The notes: a model not told the origin generated them from the letters alone. A stretch of 64,000 bases of DNA from Vreelandella halophila (GCF_019903425.1 NZ_JACHUZ010000013.1:500087-564086), one strand, 5' to 3'; numbered from the stretch's first letter, positions 40,947 to 50,751 are shown. A program made the numbers and translations.

Positions 40947-41858
40947 TCAGCGGGGCTCGTCAGCCCTGCGCGTCAGGGCGATCGTCTGGTCCACGATCCG
41001 GTTGACCAGCTCATCCGCCAGGTCGTGGCCCATGCCCCGGATCCAGGACAGGCGCGCCCCCGGGATCAGCCGGTGAAGCCGGCGCGCCGCCTGGGGTCGG
41101 ATCAGGGGGTCGGCGGTGCCGTGCAGGATCAGGCTGGGCGCGTGGATGCGGCGACTGTAGCCCGACAGATCGCCGGTGGCAAGGATGGCCCGCATCTGGC
41201 GCAGTATCCCCTTTGGCCGGTAGCTGCGGTGATAGTCGGAGCGGATGCGTTCTTCCGTCTCCACCATATCGCGCGGGTACGCCGGGCTCTGAATGCGTTT
41301 CCAGAGCCCCAGCCCACGAGCCACGGCCGCCTCCTCGTCGTGCCCCTTGATGCCACCTCCCTGTAGCCACCACATCACGTCGAGCTTCGGCATCGGCATG
41401 CGCGGGCTGTTGTTGGAGGTCATGACCAGCGCCAGGCTACGCACCCGCTGCGAATGAGTAGCGGCCAGTAGTTGACCGATCATGCCACCCATGGAAACCC
41501 CCTTTACGTGGGCACTCTGAATTCCGAGGGCATCCAGCAGCCCAACGGCATCGCGCACATGATCATGCAGGGTGTAGGGCGCGTCCGGCTTCAGACCCAT
41601 CCGGAACCGGGCCATGGCAATTACGGGATGGCCGTTCACGGGCGCGTCTATTTCCGAGGAAAGACCGATATCCCGGTTGTCGTACCGGATCACACGGAAG
41701 CCCGCGCGGGCGTAGCGCTCCAACATGGCTTCCGGCCACAGGGTCATCTGGGCCCCCAGGCCCATGATCAGGAACAGGGGTGGTCCATCGGGGTCGCCCC
41801 GTTCCTCAACGCAGAACGTTAGTCCATTGCTTTCAATGTAACGGATTTCAGGTGTCAC
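40947..41858 (-). CDS. Alpha/beta hydrolase
   Basis: A 303-residue alpha/beta hydrolase. VKGVSMGGMIGQLLA gives the nucleophile elbow (G-x-S-x-G), and the N-terminal LFLIMGLGAQMTLWPEAML resembles esterase and proline-iminopeptidase-like enzymes. The later LILHGTADPLIRPQAARRL and GMGHDLADELV fit the catalytic Asp and His regions. It overlaps the RND permease gene by 11 bases and may be in the same operon. Substrate unknown. Confidence 0.9.
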   Translation of the reverse strand: MTPEIRYIESNGLTFCVEERGDPDGPPLFLIMGLGAQMTLWPEAMLERYARAGFRVIRYDNRDIGLSSEIDAPVNGHPVIAMARFRMGLKPDAPYTLHDHVRDAVGLLDALGIQSAHVKGVSMGGMIGQLLAATHSQRVRSLALVMTSNNSPRMPMPKLDVMWWLQGGGIKGHDEEAAVARGLGLWKRIQSPAYPRDMVETEERIRSDYHRSYRPKGILRQMRAILATGDLSGYSRRIHAPSLILHGTADPLIRPQAARRLHRLIPGARLSWIRGMGHDLADELVNRIVDQTIALTRRADEPR

Positions 41859-44800
41859 GCGTACCTCCTCTGCCGGGCAGCCAACGCTCGCCCAGCAACA
41901 ACAGAATCGGGGTAACCAGTAGCGTCAGCACCGTGGCAAAGGCCAGACCGCCGGCAATGGCACTGGAAAGCTGGGTCCACCACTGGGTGGATGGGGCATT
42001 GATGCCGAGCGAGGGTGTGAGTAGATCCACATTCACGCCCAGCACCATGGGCATCAGCCCCAGTATGGTGGTGATGGCCGTCAGAAGGACCGGCCGCAGA
42101 CGCAGGCAGCCGGTCTCAAGGGCGGCTTCGTAGGGCGAAAAACCCTCGGTGCGCATCACGTTGAAGGTATCGATCAGCACGATGTTGTTGTTGACCACAA
42201 TACCGGCCAGCGCGATGATGCCCATGCCCACCATCACCACGCCGAAGGGCTGGGCATTGAGCAATAGCCCCAGAAGTACCCCCGCAGTCGACAGCACAAT
42301 CGCGGAGAGTACCAGAACCGCCTGATAGAGGCTGTTGAACTGGGTCACCATGATGGTGAACATCAGGAAGAGGGCCACCGCGAACGCGCTGCCCAGGAAG
42401 CGCGCCGACTCCTGTTGCTCCTCGTTCTCGCCGGCCACCTCCACGCCCACACCGTCCGGCAGTTGCGGCATGGCCGACTGCAGCGTCTCGAGCCGTTCCG
42501 TGACCTGCTCGCCGGGAGCGACATCCGCCTTGATGGTGATGGCTCTCTGGCCGTCCACGCGCTTGATCACGCCCGTCTTGGGTGCCGGCTCAAGATCCAT
42601 GAAGTTGGTTATCGGCACCTGGCCGCCTTCCGCATTCAGGGTCAGGCGCTCGAACTGATCCAGGTTACGCCACAATTCCGGAAGCCGCACCAGGATATCC
42701 ACTTCATCGCGCACGCCCTCCGGCCGATAGGTGGACAGCACCAGGCCGTTGGTCACCAGACGGACCACATTGCCAACGCTGACCACATCGGCGCCGAAAC
42801 GGGACGCGGCCTCGCGGTCCACGTCGATCTGCCACTCGATGCCGGGCAGACTGCGGTCATCCTCAACGTCCACAAAACCGCCCACCTCTTCCATCGCGGC
42901 CCTTATCCGCTCGGTTGCCGTCTCCAGTGTCTCCTCATCGGCGCCACGCACCTGCAACTCCACGGGTTTGCCCTGGCCGGGCCCCTGCTGCTGTTGCCGG
43001 AATTCCAGTTTGATACCAGGAATATCACGGGTGCGTTCCTGAAGGTCCGCCATGATACGGCTGGCCGGCCGCCGCTCTTCCCAGTCGACGAGCTGGAACT
43101 GGATGGTGCCGATCACATCCGGCGCCATCTGGTCCCCGGCACTGGCCCGGGAACGGGCGTACAGCGCCTCGACTTCCCTGAGTCCGTACATCTTCTGCTC
43201 CACTTCCCGGACAATGGCGTCACGTTCGTACACGGAGAGATCACCGCGCGCCCGGATGTGCACCTGGGCGGAATCAGGCTCCACGTCCGGAAAGAACTCA
43301 ACACCATGGTTAAAGGCCCCATAGGCGCCGTAGATGCCGGCCATGGCAACCAGCAGCAGAAGAAGCGTACGGCCCGGGTAGGTCAGGCTGCAGTCCAGGA
43401 GCCGCCGGTAGGCCTGCCCGAAACGGCTGGGCCGGTTATCGCCGCCTTGCGCACGGCCCCCACTGACCCCGCCCAGAATGGGCAGGAAGATCAATGCCAT
43501 GGCCAGTGACATGAGCAGACAGAGGATCACCGTGATCGGCAGGAACTTCATGAACTCGCCCACCACCCCGGGCCAGAACAACAGCGGAATGAACACCGCA
43601 AGAGTGGTGGCCGTGGAGGCGATGACCGGCCAGGCCATGCGGATCGCGGCCTCCGCCCAGGCCTCCCGGGGCGGCATGCCCGCCAGCCGGTTTCGATCCG
43701 CCAGCTCCGAGACCACGATGGCACCGTCCACCAGCATCCCGGCCACCAGGATCAGGCTGAACAGGACCACGATGTTGAGGGTATAACCCAACAGCCAGAT
43801 CAACAGGATGCCGGAAAGGAAGGCACCAGGGATGGTCAGGCCCACCAGAAGTGCCGAACGTGGGCCCATCACGCCCACTACGATGACCAGCACCAGCACA
43901 ATGGCGGTCAGCACGTTGTTGAGCAGGTCGGAAAGGATGTCATTGACCTCATCCGACTGATCCATGATGGTAGTGATCCGGACCGCATCCGGCAGCCGCT
44001 CACGCGCCTCGTCCATCAGGTGCTGGACCCTGTGGACGGTCTCGATGATATTGGCACCGGTGCGCTTCGAGATTTCCAGCACCACCGCCGGTTCGCCGTC
44101 GATGCGCGCGAACCCCTCAGGGTCCTTGAAAGTACGCTGGAGCGTGGCCACGTCCCCGAAGGTCACCACAGAATCATCCGCCACCTTCAGGGGCATGGAC
44201 ATGACATCGTCCAGGGTCTCGACCACCCCCGGAACCTTGAGCGCCATGCGGCCGGCACCGGTATCCAGGCTGCCGGCCGCCACCAGCTGGTTGTTGCGGG
44301 CCACCCGGTTGCCCAGGGTGGCGTAGTCGATGCCGTAGCTGTCCAGAACCTGGGGATCCACAACCACCTCGACCATGTCCTCCCGGTCACCGGCGATCTC
44401 CACTTCCAGCACTTCCGGAATCCCCTCCATCTCGTTCTGGAGATCCCGTGCCATACGGATCAATTCCGGCTCGGACAGCGGCCCTGAAAGACCAATGGTC
44501 AACACCGGAAAGAGGCCCACATTGACCTCATTCACCCGCGGTTCCTCGGCTTCCGCCGGGAGGTCCGCACGGGCGATGTCCACCTTTTCGCGCACATCCT
44601 GCAGCGCCTGATCGGCATCAAATCCGGCGTCGAATTCCAGCATGACCGAGGCATGGCCCTCACTGGCCGTCGAGCTCATTTCCTCAACGCCTTCCAGCGA
44701 GCGCAGCTCCTGCTCCATGGGTCGGACCAGCAGTCGCTCCCCGTCCTCCGGGCTCACCCCCTCCAGCGCCATGGAGACGTAGATCATGGGGATGGGGATA

Positions 44801-44919
44801 TCGGGGTTGGCTTCCCTGGGGATGGTCTGGAAAGCCACGATTCCGGCCACTACAAGGAAGATCAGGGTCAGTATGGTGGTGCGAGCCCGGTCCAGGGCCG
44901 CGTTGATGAGACCGCGCAT
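41848..44919 (-). CDS. RND efflux permease
   Basis: A 1023-residue RND transporter of the AcrB/MexF type. The N terminus RTTILTLIFLVVAGIVAFQTIPREANPDIPIPM is the first helix and RND signature. Two large periplasmic domains and twelve helices follow the standard layout, including TGANIIETVHRVQHLMDEA and LIPLLFWPGVVGEFMKFLP. It pumps drugs or other molecules out with the proton gradient, together with the membrane-fusion protein in the next gene (2-base gap). No outer-membrane TolC-like gene is in this operon. Confidence 0.94.
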   Translation of the reverse strand: MRGLINAALDRARTTILTLIFLVVAGIVAFQTIPREANPDIPIPMIYVSMALEGVSPEDGERLLVRPMEQELRSLEGVEEMSSTASEGHASVMLEFDAGFDADQALQDVREKVDIARADLPAEAEEPRVNEVNVGLFPVLTIGLSGPLSEPELIRMARDLQNEMEGIPEVLEVEIAGDREDMVEVVVDPQVLDSYGIDYATLGNRVARNNQLVAAGSLDTGAGRMALKVPGVVETLDDVMSMPLKVADDSVVTFGDVATLQRTFKDPEGFARIDGEPAVVLEISKRTGANIIETVHRVQHLMDEARERLPDAVRITTIMDQSDEVNDILSDLLNNVLTAIVLVLVIVVGVMGPRSALLVGLTIPGAFLSGILLIWLLGYTLNIVVLFSLILVAGMLVDGAIVVSELADRNRLAGMPPREAWAEAAIRMAWPVIASTATTLAVFIPLLFWPGVVGEFMKFLPITVILCLLMSLAMALIFLPILGGVSGGRAQGGDNRPSRFGQAYRRLLDCSLTYPGRTLLLLLVAMAGIYGAYGAFNHGVEFFPDVEPDSAQVHIRARGDLSVYERDAIVREVEQKMYGLREVEALYARSRASAGDQMAPDVIGTIQFQLVDWEERRPASRIMADLQERTRDIPGIKLEFRQQQQGPGQGKPVELQVRGADEETLETATERIRAAMEEVGGFVDVEDDRSLPGIEWQIDVDREAASRFGADVVSVGNVVRLVTNGLVLSTYRPEGVRDEVDILVRLPELWRNLDQFERLTLNAEGGQVPITNFMDLEPAPKTGVIKRVDGQRAITIKADVAPGEQVTERLETLQSAMPQLPDGVGVEVAGENEEQQESARFLGSAFAVALFLMFTIMVTQFNSLYQAVLVLSAIVLSTAGVLLGLLLNAQPFGVVMVGMGIIALAGIVVNNNIVLIDTFNVMRTEGFSPYEAALETGCLRLRPVLLTAITTILGLMPMVLGVNVDLLTPSLGINAPSTQWWTQLSSAIAGGLAFATVLTLLVTPILLLLGERWLPGRGGTRDT

Positions 44920-44921
44920 GG

Positions 44922-46004
44922 TCAGTCCCCATTCCCGCCGGCGGGGACCGGCGTCACCCGTTCACCTTCCCGGACAAAACCGGCGCCACGGGTAATCAGC
45001 CGTGTGCGCAGCGGCAGGCCCGTAACCCAGGCGCCATCATCATCGGTGCTCAGAAGGCGCACCGGGGTGAACACCACGTCGTCGTCGGCGGAGACGTGGC
45101 GGACGCCCAGCCGGCCGGCATCGTTGAGCCGGAGGTGCGCGGGGGAAAGCCGGGTTGCCAGCTCTGGCGCCAGCCCGATGCGCAGCGTGGCGCTGGAACC
45201 GGCTACCCGCCAGTTGTCGGGATTGGGCACTTCAGCCTCGATGCGGAAGCTGCGGGTTTCCGGATGCGCGGAACTGGCAATGAAAGTCAGCTCGCCCGTA
45301 AGTTCCCGGCCATCCAGAAGTTCCACGCGCACGGACTGACCAGTGGCGAGTTTCCCGGCCTTCTGCTGGGGAACACGGCCACTGACCTTCAGGCGCCGGG
45401 TCTGTACCAGCTGGACAAGCGGGTCGCCGGGCTGGAGTTCATCACCAATCTCGGCTTCGTGACTGTTGATGCTGCCATCGAACGGCGCCTGGGGCGTGAG
45501 GTCATCAAGGGCAATCCGGGCCTGCTCCAGTTCCGCCTCGGCCGCTGCCATCTCGGCACGCCTTGCAAGATACTCCGACTGGGATGCGAGATCCGCACCC
45601 CGCAGCCGGGAGGCGGCCTCGACATCCGTACGCGCACGTTCCAGTTCCGCTCGCGCCTTTTCGACCTGTTCCTCCCGGTCCTCTTCGGAGAGCCTGGCAA
45701 TCCGGTCGCCTTTACCCAGCCGTGCCCCCTGGGGTTTCAGGCTCTCCAGCTGGGCCGCAACGCGACTGCGGACCATCACGCTGCGCCATGGCTCAACCTG
45801 GCCCTGGATCACCACTTCTGGCAGGAAGGGAGTCGCCAGGCGATCACTCACCTCAACCCGGGACAGGGTTGGCTCGGATTCCTCGTAGGGATCCTCTATG
45901 TTGCTGGCACTGCGGCGAACATCCCCGCTGAGCAGCCAGAGAACCAGAAGGATCGCCAGCGCAACCGCCATCGCCACCGGCCCCCTGGGGATTCTGTTGA
46001 TCAT
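44922..46004 (-). CDS. RND membrane-fusion (periplasmic adaptor) protein
   Basis: A 360-residue adaptor. One N-terminal membrane helix (VAMAVALAILLVLWLL) anchors it in the inner membrane. A coiled-coil hairpin is visible in DREEQVEKARAELERARTDVEAASRLR, then a lipoyl/barrel-sandwich and beta-barrel section (QAPFDGSINSHEAEIGDELQPGDPL) and a membrane-proximal domain. It links the RND pump to an outer-membrane channel. It overlaps the TetR stop by 4 bases (ATGA), so the regulator and pump genes are co-transcribed. Confidence 0.94.
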   Translation of the reverse strand: MINRIPRGPVAMAVALAILLVLWLLSGDVRRSASNIEDPYEESEPTLSRVEVSDRLATPFLPEVVIQGQVEPWRSVMVRSRVAAQLESLKPQGARLGKGDRIARLSEEDREEQVEKARAELERARTDVEAASRLRGADLASQSEYLARRAEMAAAEAELEQARIALDDLTPQAPFDGSINSHEAEIGDELQPGDPLVQLVQTRRLKVSGRVPQQKAGKLATGQSVRVELLDGRELTGELTFIASSAHPETRSFRIEAEVPNPDNWRVAGSSATLRIGLAPELATRLSPAHLRLNDAGRLGVRHVSADDDVVFTPVRLLSTDDDGAWVTGLPLRTRLITRGAGFVREGERVTPVPAGGNGD

Positions 46005-46654
46005 TGGGCTCTCTCCCGTCCGTGGATTGGGTCCGGCCCGGTCAGGCCAGCAACGATGAATTCAACCACATGCTCAAAATAGGCCTCGAGGCTGGGGGTC
46101 CCGTGGCGCTCCGGGCCCAGGCCGCCAGCGGCAATACGCTCCATAACGCCCTGGAAGATGGCATCCACGCCCCAGAAAAGGCCCTCAATGGGTTTGTCCG
46201 GTACCTCACCGGCGTCAATCGCCGCCCGGACCAGTTCGTGGAACAGCTCCTGGTATTCACGGTCCAGGGCCTCCATGGCCGCGCGCTCGTCCTCGCCCAA
46301 GCGGGCCTGTAGTTCCGGCCGGTCGCAGTGCAGGCACAGTTGCACATCCACGGGATGGGCCCGCATCAGGGCGAAAGCTTCGTGCAATAGGCGGCGGATG
46401 CTGCCGAGGGGCGTGCCTGCTGGCTCCAGAGCCCGGTAATGGGCCAGGCAGTCACGCGAGAAACGCAGGGCAAGGCGAGCGTAGATACTCTCCTTACCGC
46501 TGAAGTGTTTGTAGACGGTGCCCTTGGCAACTCCGGCGTGCTGGGCGAGCTGGGCGATGGTAACGCGTTCCCAGCCGCTGTCGCGGAACAGTGACAGAGC
46601 GGTATCCAGCAACAGTGTTTCCCGCTGCTGGAAAAGTTCATCCTGGTAGCGCAC
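46001..46654 (-). CDS. TetR-family repressor of the RND operon
   Basis: A 217-residue TetR regulator. The HTH reads TALSLFRDSGWERVTIAQLAQHAGVAKGTVYKHFSGKES. The rest is a typical ligand-binding domain with SLEAYFEHVVEFIV near the end. The start is GTG 46654, preceded by AAAGGAG. It is the first gene of the operon with the adaptor and permease, so it probably represses its own operon through the palindromes at 46674-46704. Confidence 0.9.
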   Translation of the reverse strand: MRYQDELFQQRETLLLDTALSLFRDSGWERVTIAQLAQHAGVAKGTVYKHFSGKESIYARLALRFSRDCLAHYRALEPAGTPLGSIRRLLHEAFALMRAHPVDVQLCLHCDRPELQARLGEDERAAMEALDREYQELFHELVRAAIDAGEVPDKPIEGLFWGVDAIFQGVMERIAAGGLGPERHGTPSLEAYFEHVVEFIVAGLTGPDPIHGRERAQ

Positions 46655-46673
46655 CGGTGCCGGACTCCTTTAG

Positions 46674-46704
46674 TGACCAACGGTCATTGTATGACCGGAA
46701 GTCA
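46674..46704. promoter_or_regulatory. Two TetR-type operators before the RND operon
   Basis: TGACC-AAC-GGTCA at 46674-46686 and TGAC-CGGAA-GTCA at 46692-46704, centres 18 bases apart. They lie 20-50 bases before the TetR start codon, where a repressor would block transcription. Confidence 0.65.
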
Positions 46705-46739
46705 CGACCGGCAAGCAGTGCGCCCCGAAGGATACCGGA

Positions 46740-47405
46740 TTACTTCTTACCGGGTTGCCAGCTCTGGATGGCCTCGTAGGTGTCCGCCACGGTATCGGCG
46801 TCAAAGGGCTTCTGGATCAGGCCGGCAAGGCGACCACCGGGAGAGATGATCGAAAGGTGGGCACTGTGCTCCACCACCGGATTACCGCTGGCATCCGTGC
46901 TGTGGGTGAAAGTGGCGTTCAGGTCCGAGGCCAGGCTCCGCAGGGTTTCAAGGTCCCCGGTGACCCCCCTAAAATCATCCCCAAAGAAGGTGACGTAGCG
47001 GCTCAGGGCCTGCGGCGTATCCCTTTCCGGATCAGCCGTGATCATGAGGAACTGGGGCTCGGTGGCCCGGTCCGAGATACGGCTGTCCGCCTTGGAGAGG
47101 GTTGCCATGGTGGTTGGACAGATGTCCGGGCAGTGGGTGAATCCCAGGAAAGCGAGCGTCCACTGGCCGCGGAGCATGGATTCATCAACCGCTTCGCCCT
47201 GTTCATCCACGAGGGAAAAGTCACCAATCGCGCGCGGTTCGTCGTAAAGGTAGACGTTGTCCGCGGCCACTTCCGGGGGTTCGCTGTTCCCTTCACCACC
47301 GTACTGGGAGCCTACCCAGACGTTATAGATGGTCAGGGCCATCACGCCGGCTGCGGCCATGACGAGGATGATGACGGTAATCGCGATATTGCGGTTCTGG
47401 GACAT
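46740..47405 (-). CDS. SCO1/SenC copper chaperone
   Basis: A 221-residue protein anchored by one N-terminal helix (IAITVIILVMAAAGVMALTI). The thioredoxin-like periplasmic domain carries FLGFTHCPDICPTTMATL with the copper-binding CxxxC and a later His (VEHSAHLSI). SCO proteins deliver copper to the CuA site of subunit II. It starts one base from the ctaB stop (47405) and ends the oxidase cluster. Confidence 0.94.
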   Translation of the reverse strand: MSQNRNIAITVIILVMAAAGVMALTIYNVWVGSQYGGEGNSEPPEVAADNVYLYDEPRAIGDFSLVDEQGEAVDESMLRGQWTLAFLGFTHCPDICPTTMATLSKADSRISDRATEPQFLMITADPERDTPQALSRYVTFFGDDFRGVTGDLETLRSLASDLNATFTHSTDASGNPVVEHSAHLSIISPGGRLAGLIQKPFDADTVADTYEAIQSWQPGKK

Positions 47406-48307
47406 CAGATCTCCGGGAAGCGAACGAAGTGGTCAACCAGCAGGACGACAAACAGCAGCATCAGGTAGGTGATCGAATACTTGAACGTATCCAGAGCCAC
47501 GCGTCGGTCATCTCCCCACCACAGGCGGAAGGCGTACTGCAGGAAACGCAGCCCAAGCAGGGTGGCGCCCACCAGATAGATCATGCCCGACATGCCGGTG
47601 GCCACCGGCAAAAGGCTGACGGCAAACAGCATGAAGGTGTACAGCAGGATGTGCAGCTCGGTGAAACGGTTGCCATGGGTGACCGGGAGCATGGGAATGT
47701 CCACCTGAGCGTATTCCTCCTTGCGGTGGATGGCCAGTGCCCAGAAATGCGGCGGCGTCCAGGCGAAGATGATCAGCACCAGCAGCAGGGCGTTGGGATC
47801 CACGGCGCCGGTCACTGCCGTCCAGCCCAGCAGCGGCGGCATGGCACCGGCAAGACCGCCGATGACGATATTCTGCGGAGTGGCGCGCTTCAGGAAGACC
47901 GTGTAGATGATGGCATAGCCCACCAGCGAGGCCAGGGTTAGCCAGGCGGTGAGCATGTTTACCTGCCACACAAGCACCAGCATACCGGCAAGACCAAGGG
48001 TGGCGCTGAAGCCGAGCGCATCAGCATTGCTCAGTCGCCCGGTGGCGACCGGACGACGGCGCGTACGGGCCATACGCGCGTCAATCTCATGGTCCACAAC
48101 ATGATTGATGACGGCGGCGGCACCGGAGAGCAGGGCAATGCCCAGATTGCCCCAGAACACGGTGGCGAGCGAAGGCAGCCCCGGTTCAGCCACCAGCATG
48201 CCGATGATGACCGTCAGCAGCATGAGTGCAACCACCTTGGGCTTGGTTAGCTCAAGATAGTCGCGCCAGGTAATGGCTTGTCTCGCGGAAGCAGTGTTGT
48301 CACTCAT
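47405..48307 (-). CDS. ctaB: Protoheme IX farnesyltransferase
   Basis: A 300-residue UbiA-type membrane enzyme with about nine helices. The prenyl-diphosphate motif VINHVVDHEIDARMARTRRRPVATG and the second DxxxD-type segment IFAWTPPHFWALAIHRKEEYAQVDIPMLPV are typical of CtaB/CyoE. It adds the farnesyl tail to heme b to make heme O. Its start codon is 15 bases from the end of ctaA, so it follows it in the operon. Confidence 0.96.
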   Translation of the reverse strand: MSDNTASARQAITWRDYLELTKPKVVALMLLTVIIGMLVAEPGLPSLATVFWGNLGIALLSGAAAVINHVVDHEIDARMARTRRRPVATGRLSNADALGFSATLGLAGMLVLVWQVNMLTAWLTLASLVGYAIIYTVFLKRATPQNIVIGGLAGAMPPLLGWTAVTGAVDPNALLLVLIIFAWTPPHFWALAIHRKEEYAQVDIPMLPVTHGNRFTELHILLYTFMLFAVSLLPVATGMSGMIYLVGATLLGLRFLQYAFRLWWGDDRRVALDTFKYSITYLMLLFVVLLVDHFVRFPEI

Positions 48308-48322
48308 AGGAAATTCCGGTAC

Positions 48323-49384
48323 TCACGGGTTCGGGGGCGCGACGCGCAGTCTTTCCACCCGCACGAGAAGATTGACGAGACCCAGCAGGAGAAAGGCCCC
48401 GAATGCGTTATGGGCAATGGCGATCGCCAGGGGAACCTGGAGAAGAATGTTGAGAACGCCCAGAACAATCTGCACCAGGAGCAGTGCCAGCCCAGTACCG
48501 GCAGCGCCGGCAAGAGCGGATCCCCGCGCTTTTCGGATCACTGCCCAGAATAACGCACCAAGGACCACCAGAACCACCAGGGCACCGATACGGTGGCTCT
48601 GGTGGATGGCGACACGCGCCTCATTGCCGAGCTGGCCTCCCAGATAATTGGGCCCCACGGACTGGAAGAAGTTGAAACCCTCAGCGAAATTCATCTCTGG
48701 CCAGAGTGCCCCCTGGCAGGTGGGCAGCTCCGTGCAGGCGACAGCGGCATAGTTGGCGGCCGTCCAGGCGCCGAGCGCGATCTGGAGAACCAGAAGAAAC
48801 AGTCCCGCATACAGCCAGGGCCTGAGAGCCAGGACTCCCGCCCTGGGTTCGGGAGGCAGATCGTCACTGCCCGTTCGGCCCTCAAGACGCCTGAACAACA
48901 GAAACATTAGGCAGAAGGTGGTAAACCCACCCAGCAGGTGAGCCGCCACGACCTGGGGCCAGAGGGACAGGGTGACGGTCCAGGCACCGAACGCGGCCTG
49001 CAGCACCACGAAACCCGCGGCGAAGCCGGCCAGCCCGGCTGGCGCCCCGGTCCTGCGGTGCCGGATGCAGGCGACGGCGATGCCGAATATCACAAGGCCC
49101 AGGGTACCCGCAGCATAGCGGTGTATCATCTCTGGCCAGCCCTTGCTGGCGTCAAAGGGGGCCTCGGGAAACCGGGCCTGCGCCTTTGTAATGGTCTCCT
49201 CGCCGCTGGGCACGGTCAGGTGCCCATAACAGCCGGGCCAGTCCGGGCAGCCCAGGCCCGCATCCACCAGCCGGGTCCAGGCGCCCAGCATGATCACAAT
49301 AGCGGCCAGAACCAGCGCGCTGAGCGCGGCCTGACGCAAACGTGGAAACGCAATGGCCTGTGAGGGGCCTGAAGCTGTACTCAT
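48323..49384 (-). CDS. ctaA: Heme A synthase (COX15/CtaA)
   Basis: A 353-residue membrane protein with eight helices. Heme ligand His residues lie in GWPEMIHRYAAGTLGLVI, VVAAHLLGGFTTFC, VAIHQSHRIGALVVL and IAHNAFGAFLLLG. Cysteine pair LGCPDWPGCYG near residue 45 is common in COX15. It oxidises heme O to heme A for the terminal oxidase. Downstream genes ctaB and sco make it part of the oxidase assembly operon. Confidence 0.95.
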   Translation of the reverse strand: MSTASGPSQAIAFPRLRQAALSALVLAAIVIMLGAWTRLVDAGLGCPDWPGCYGHLTVPSGEETITKAQARFPEAPFDASKGWPEMIHRYAAGTLGLVIFGIAVACIRHRRTGAPAGLAGFAAGFVVLQAAFGAWTVTLSLWPQVVAAHLLGGFTTFCLMFLLFRRLEGRTGSDDLPPEPRAGVLALRPWLYAGLFLLVLQIALGAWTAANYAAVACTELPTCQGALWPEMNFAEGFNFFQSVGPNYLGGQLGNEARVAIHQSHRIGALVVLVVLGALFWAVIRKARGSALAGAAGTGLALLLVQIVLGVLNILLQVPLAIAIAHNAFGAFLLLGLVNLLVRVERLRVAPPNP

Positions 49385-49398
49385 GGTTTTATCCGGAT

Positions 49399-49995
49399 TC
49401 AGCCCAGTGGGGAAACTTCCAGCAGGTGTTCAAGGTCTTCCAGTACGTCGTCCCCGGAATGGCGCTGGTCATAGCGGAGGACGAGATTGCCCATGGGATC
49501 AACGATAAAGACGGTCGCCTCAGCGTCATCCGCCGTGTATTGCGCCAGGGGATTGTTTTCGGCAGCGGAGAGCTGCACCAGCCGCCGGTCATCCGCCCCA
49601 TCCGGCACGCTGCCGTCCTTGCTGATGAATCCCCGGCGTACACGGTTCCATTCGCGGTGCAGCAGCTGGTGGATGCTGCCGGTACGGTCAAGCCACTCGA
49701 CGCAGGCATCACCACAGTCAGCCGCGGTGACCAGGATCCACCACTTGGCGTCTTCGTTCTCCTGCAGGAAATGACTCCGGAAGGGGTCGCCATCAGGGTC
49801 CCGGATTCCCTGGTCCAGAACCTGTTCCTGGCCCTCAACGAATTCGCCCTTATTGGTGGTGCTGCCGGGCATGCCCCAGCCGGTGTAGTACATCACCGTG
49901 GCGGCGATAAGAGGCAGAATGGCGATCAGGAATAGCATCGCCGCCTTACGGCGGGCGCGCCGGGTTTCCTCTTCACTGAAACTGTTTTGGGTCAC
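49399..49995 (-). CDS. Membrane-anchored thioredoxin-like assembly protein of the oxidase cluster
   Basis: A 198-residue protein with one N-terminal helix (AAMLFLIAILPLIAATVMYY) and a periplasmic domain. WWILVTAADCGDACVEWLDRTG has a C-x3-C pair where SCO/PA0111-type proteins have their redox or copper motif. In Pseudomonas the same place between SURF1 and CtaA is held by such a protein. It probably helps copper or thiol handling of the oxidase, but no function is proven from sequence. It is 14 bases from ctaA. Confidence 0.75.
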   Translation of the reverse strand: MTQNSFSEEETRRARRKAAMLFLIAILPLIAATVMYYTGWGMPGSTTNKGEFVEGQEQVLDQGIRDPDGDPFRSHFLQENEDAKWWILVTAADCGDACVEWLDRTGSIHQLLHREWNRVRRGFISKDGSVPDGADDRRLVQLSAAENNPLAQYTADDAEATVFIVDPMGNLVLRYDQRHSGDDVLEDLEHLLEVSPLG

Positions 49996-50706
49996 TCAGG
50001 AATCCTCGTCTCGGCGAAAGCTGGTTGCGATGGTCAGGGTCAGCAACACGACTGCCAGCCCGAACCATTGCACGGCATAACCGTAGTGGGTTGCGGCGTC
50101 CATGCGATCCGGCGTCCAGCCGGTGCGCAGTGCTCCGGCCTGCCCCTCATCTGCCAGCCGGACAGGAACAGCGGCAAGGTTAGAGAAGCTTTTCCGGGCA
50201 TCCGCACGGTCCAGGCTGGCCACTCGCCGCGGCCAGCCATCCGGATTGACCGCGTTGACCTGGCCGAGAACCAGTGGCGTGGGCCAGGACCAGATATGGC
50301 CTTCAACCGTCCGCCGACCGCCGGGCGTCTCCGGGTGCGGCAGCCGATCACGCTCCGCCGGCGCCGCAACCCAGCCCCTGTTCACCACAACCGGTCCGTG
50401 GGCGGTATGGAAAGGCTGTAGCACCTCGTACCCGGGCCGGCCATCCCGGGTCCGGTTATCCAGAAGCCACTGGACCTCCGGATCATATTCCCCCGACAGC
50501 ACCACCGGCTGCCCCTCGAGGGGTTGCTCAACCGGCCATTCGACCGGCCCGCTGGCATCCGACCAGCGTTGCTGGCGCTCCGTCTTTTCAAATCCCCGGT
50601 CGAGCTGCCATACGCCGAGCCCCAGCAGCAGAGGCAGAAACGCGATGGCGATGCCCCAGATGGCTCGGTTCGGCCGCCAGCGCCATTGGCCGCGGGATCC
50701 GGTCAT
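49996..50706 (-). CDS. SURF1 family oxidase assembly protein
   Basis: A 236-residue SURF1 protein with a helix at each end (IWGIAIAFLPLLLGLGVWQL and AVQWFGLAVVLLTLTIATSF). LDNRTRDGRPGYEVLQPF and VVNRGWVAAPAERD are family motifs. SURF1 helps insert heme A into subunit I. It directly abuts the thioredoxin-like gene (49995/49996) and sits in the assembly operon. Confidence 0.93.
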   Translation of the reverse strand: MTGSRGQWRWRPNRAIWGIAIAFLPLLLGLGVWQLDRGFEKTERQQRWSDASGPVEWPVEQPLEGQPVVLSGEYDPEVQWLLDNRTRDGRPGYEVLQPFHTAHGPVVVNRGWVAAPAERDRLPHPETPGGRRTVEGHIWSWPTPLVLGQVNAVNPDGWPRRVASLDRADARKSFSNLAAVPVRLADEGQAGALRTGWTPDRMDAATHYGYAVQWFGLAVVLLTLTIATSFRRDEDS

Positions 50707-50751
50707 GGTCTGTTATAGTGATCGGGTTTATTCAGCGTCAAGAGATCTGCC

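Noticed and set aside
7916-41841. Other TGTAAC words inside genes (near 7916, 19373, 29399, 33726, 34597, 41836) and the one inside ctaC at 54271
   Set aside because: None has GTC at the correct spacing, and all lie within coding sequence; treated as chance occurrences.
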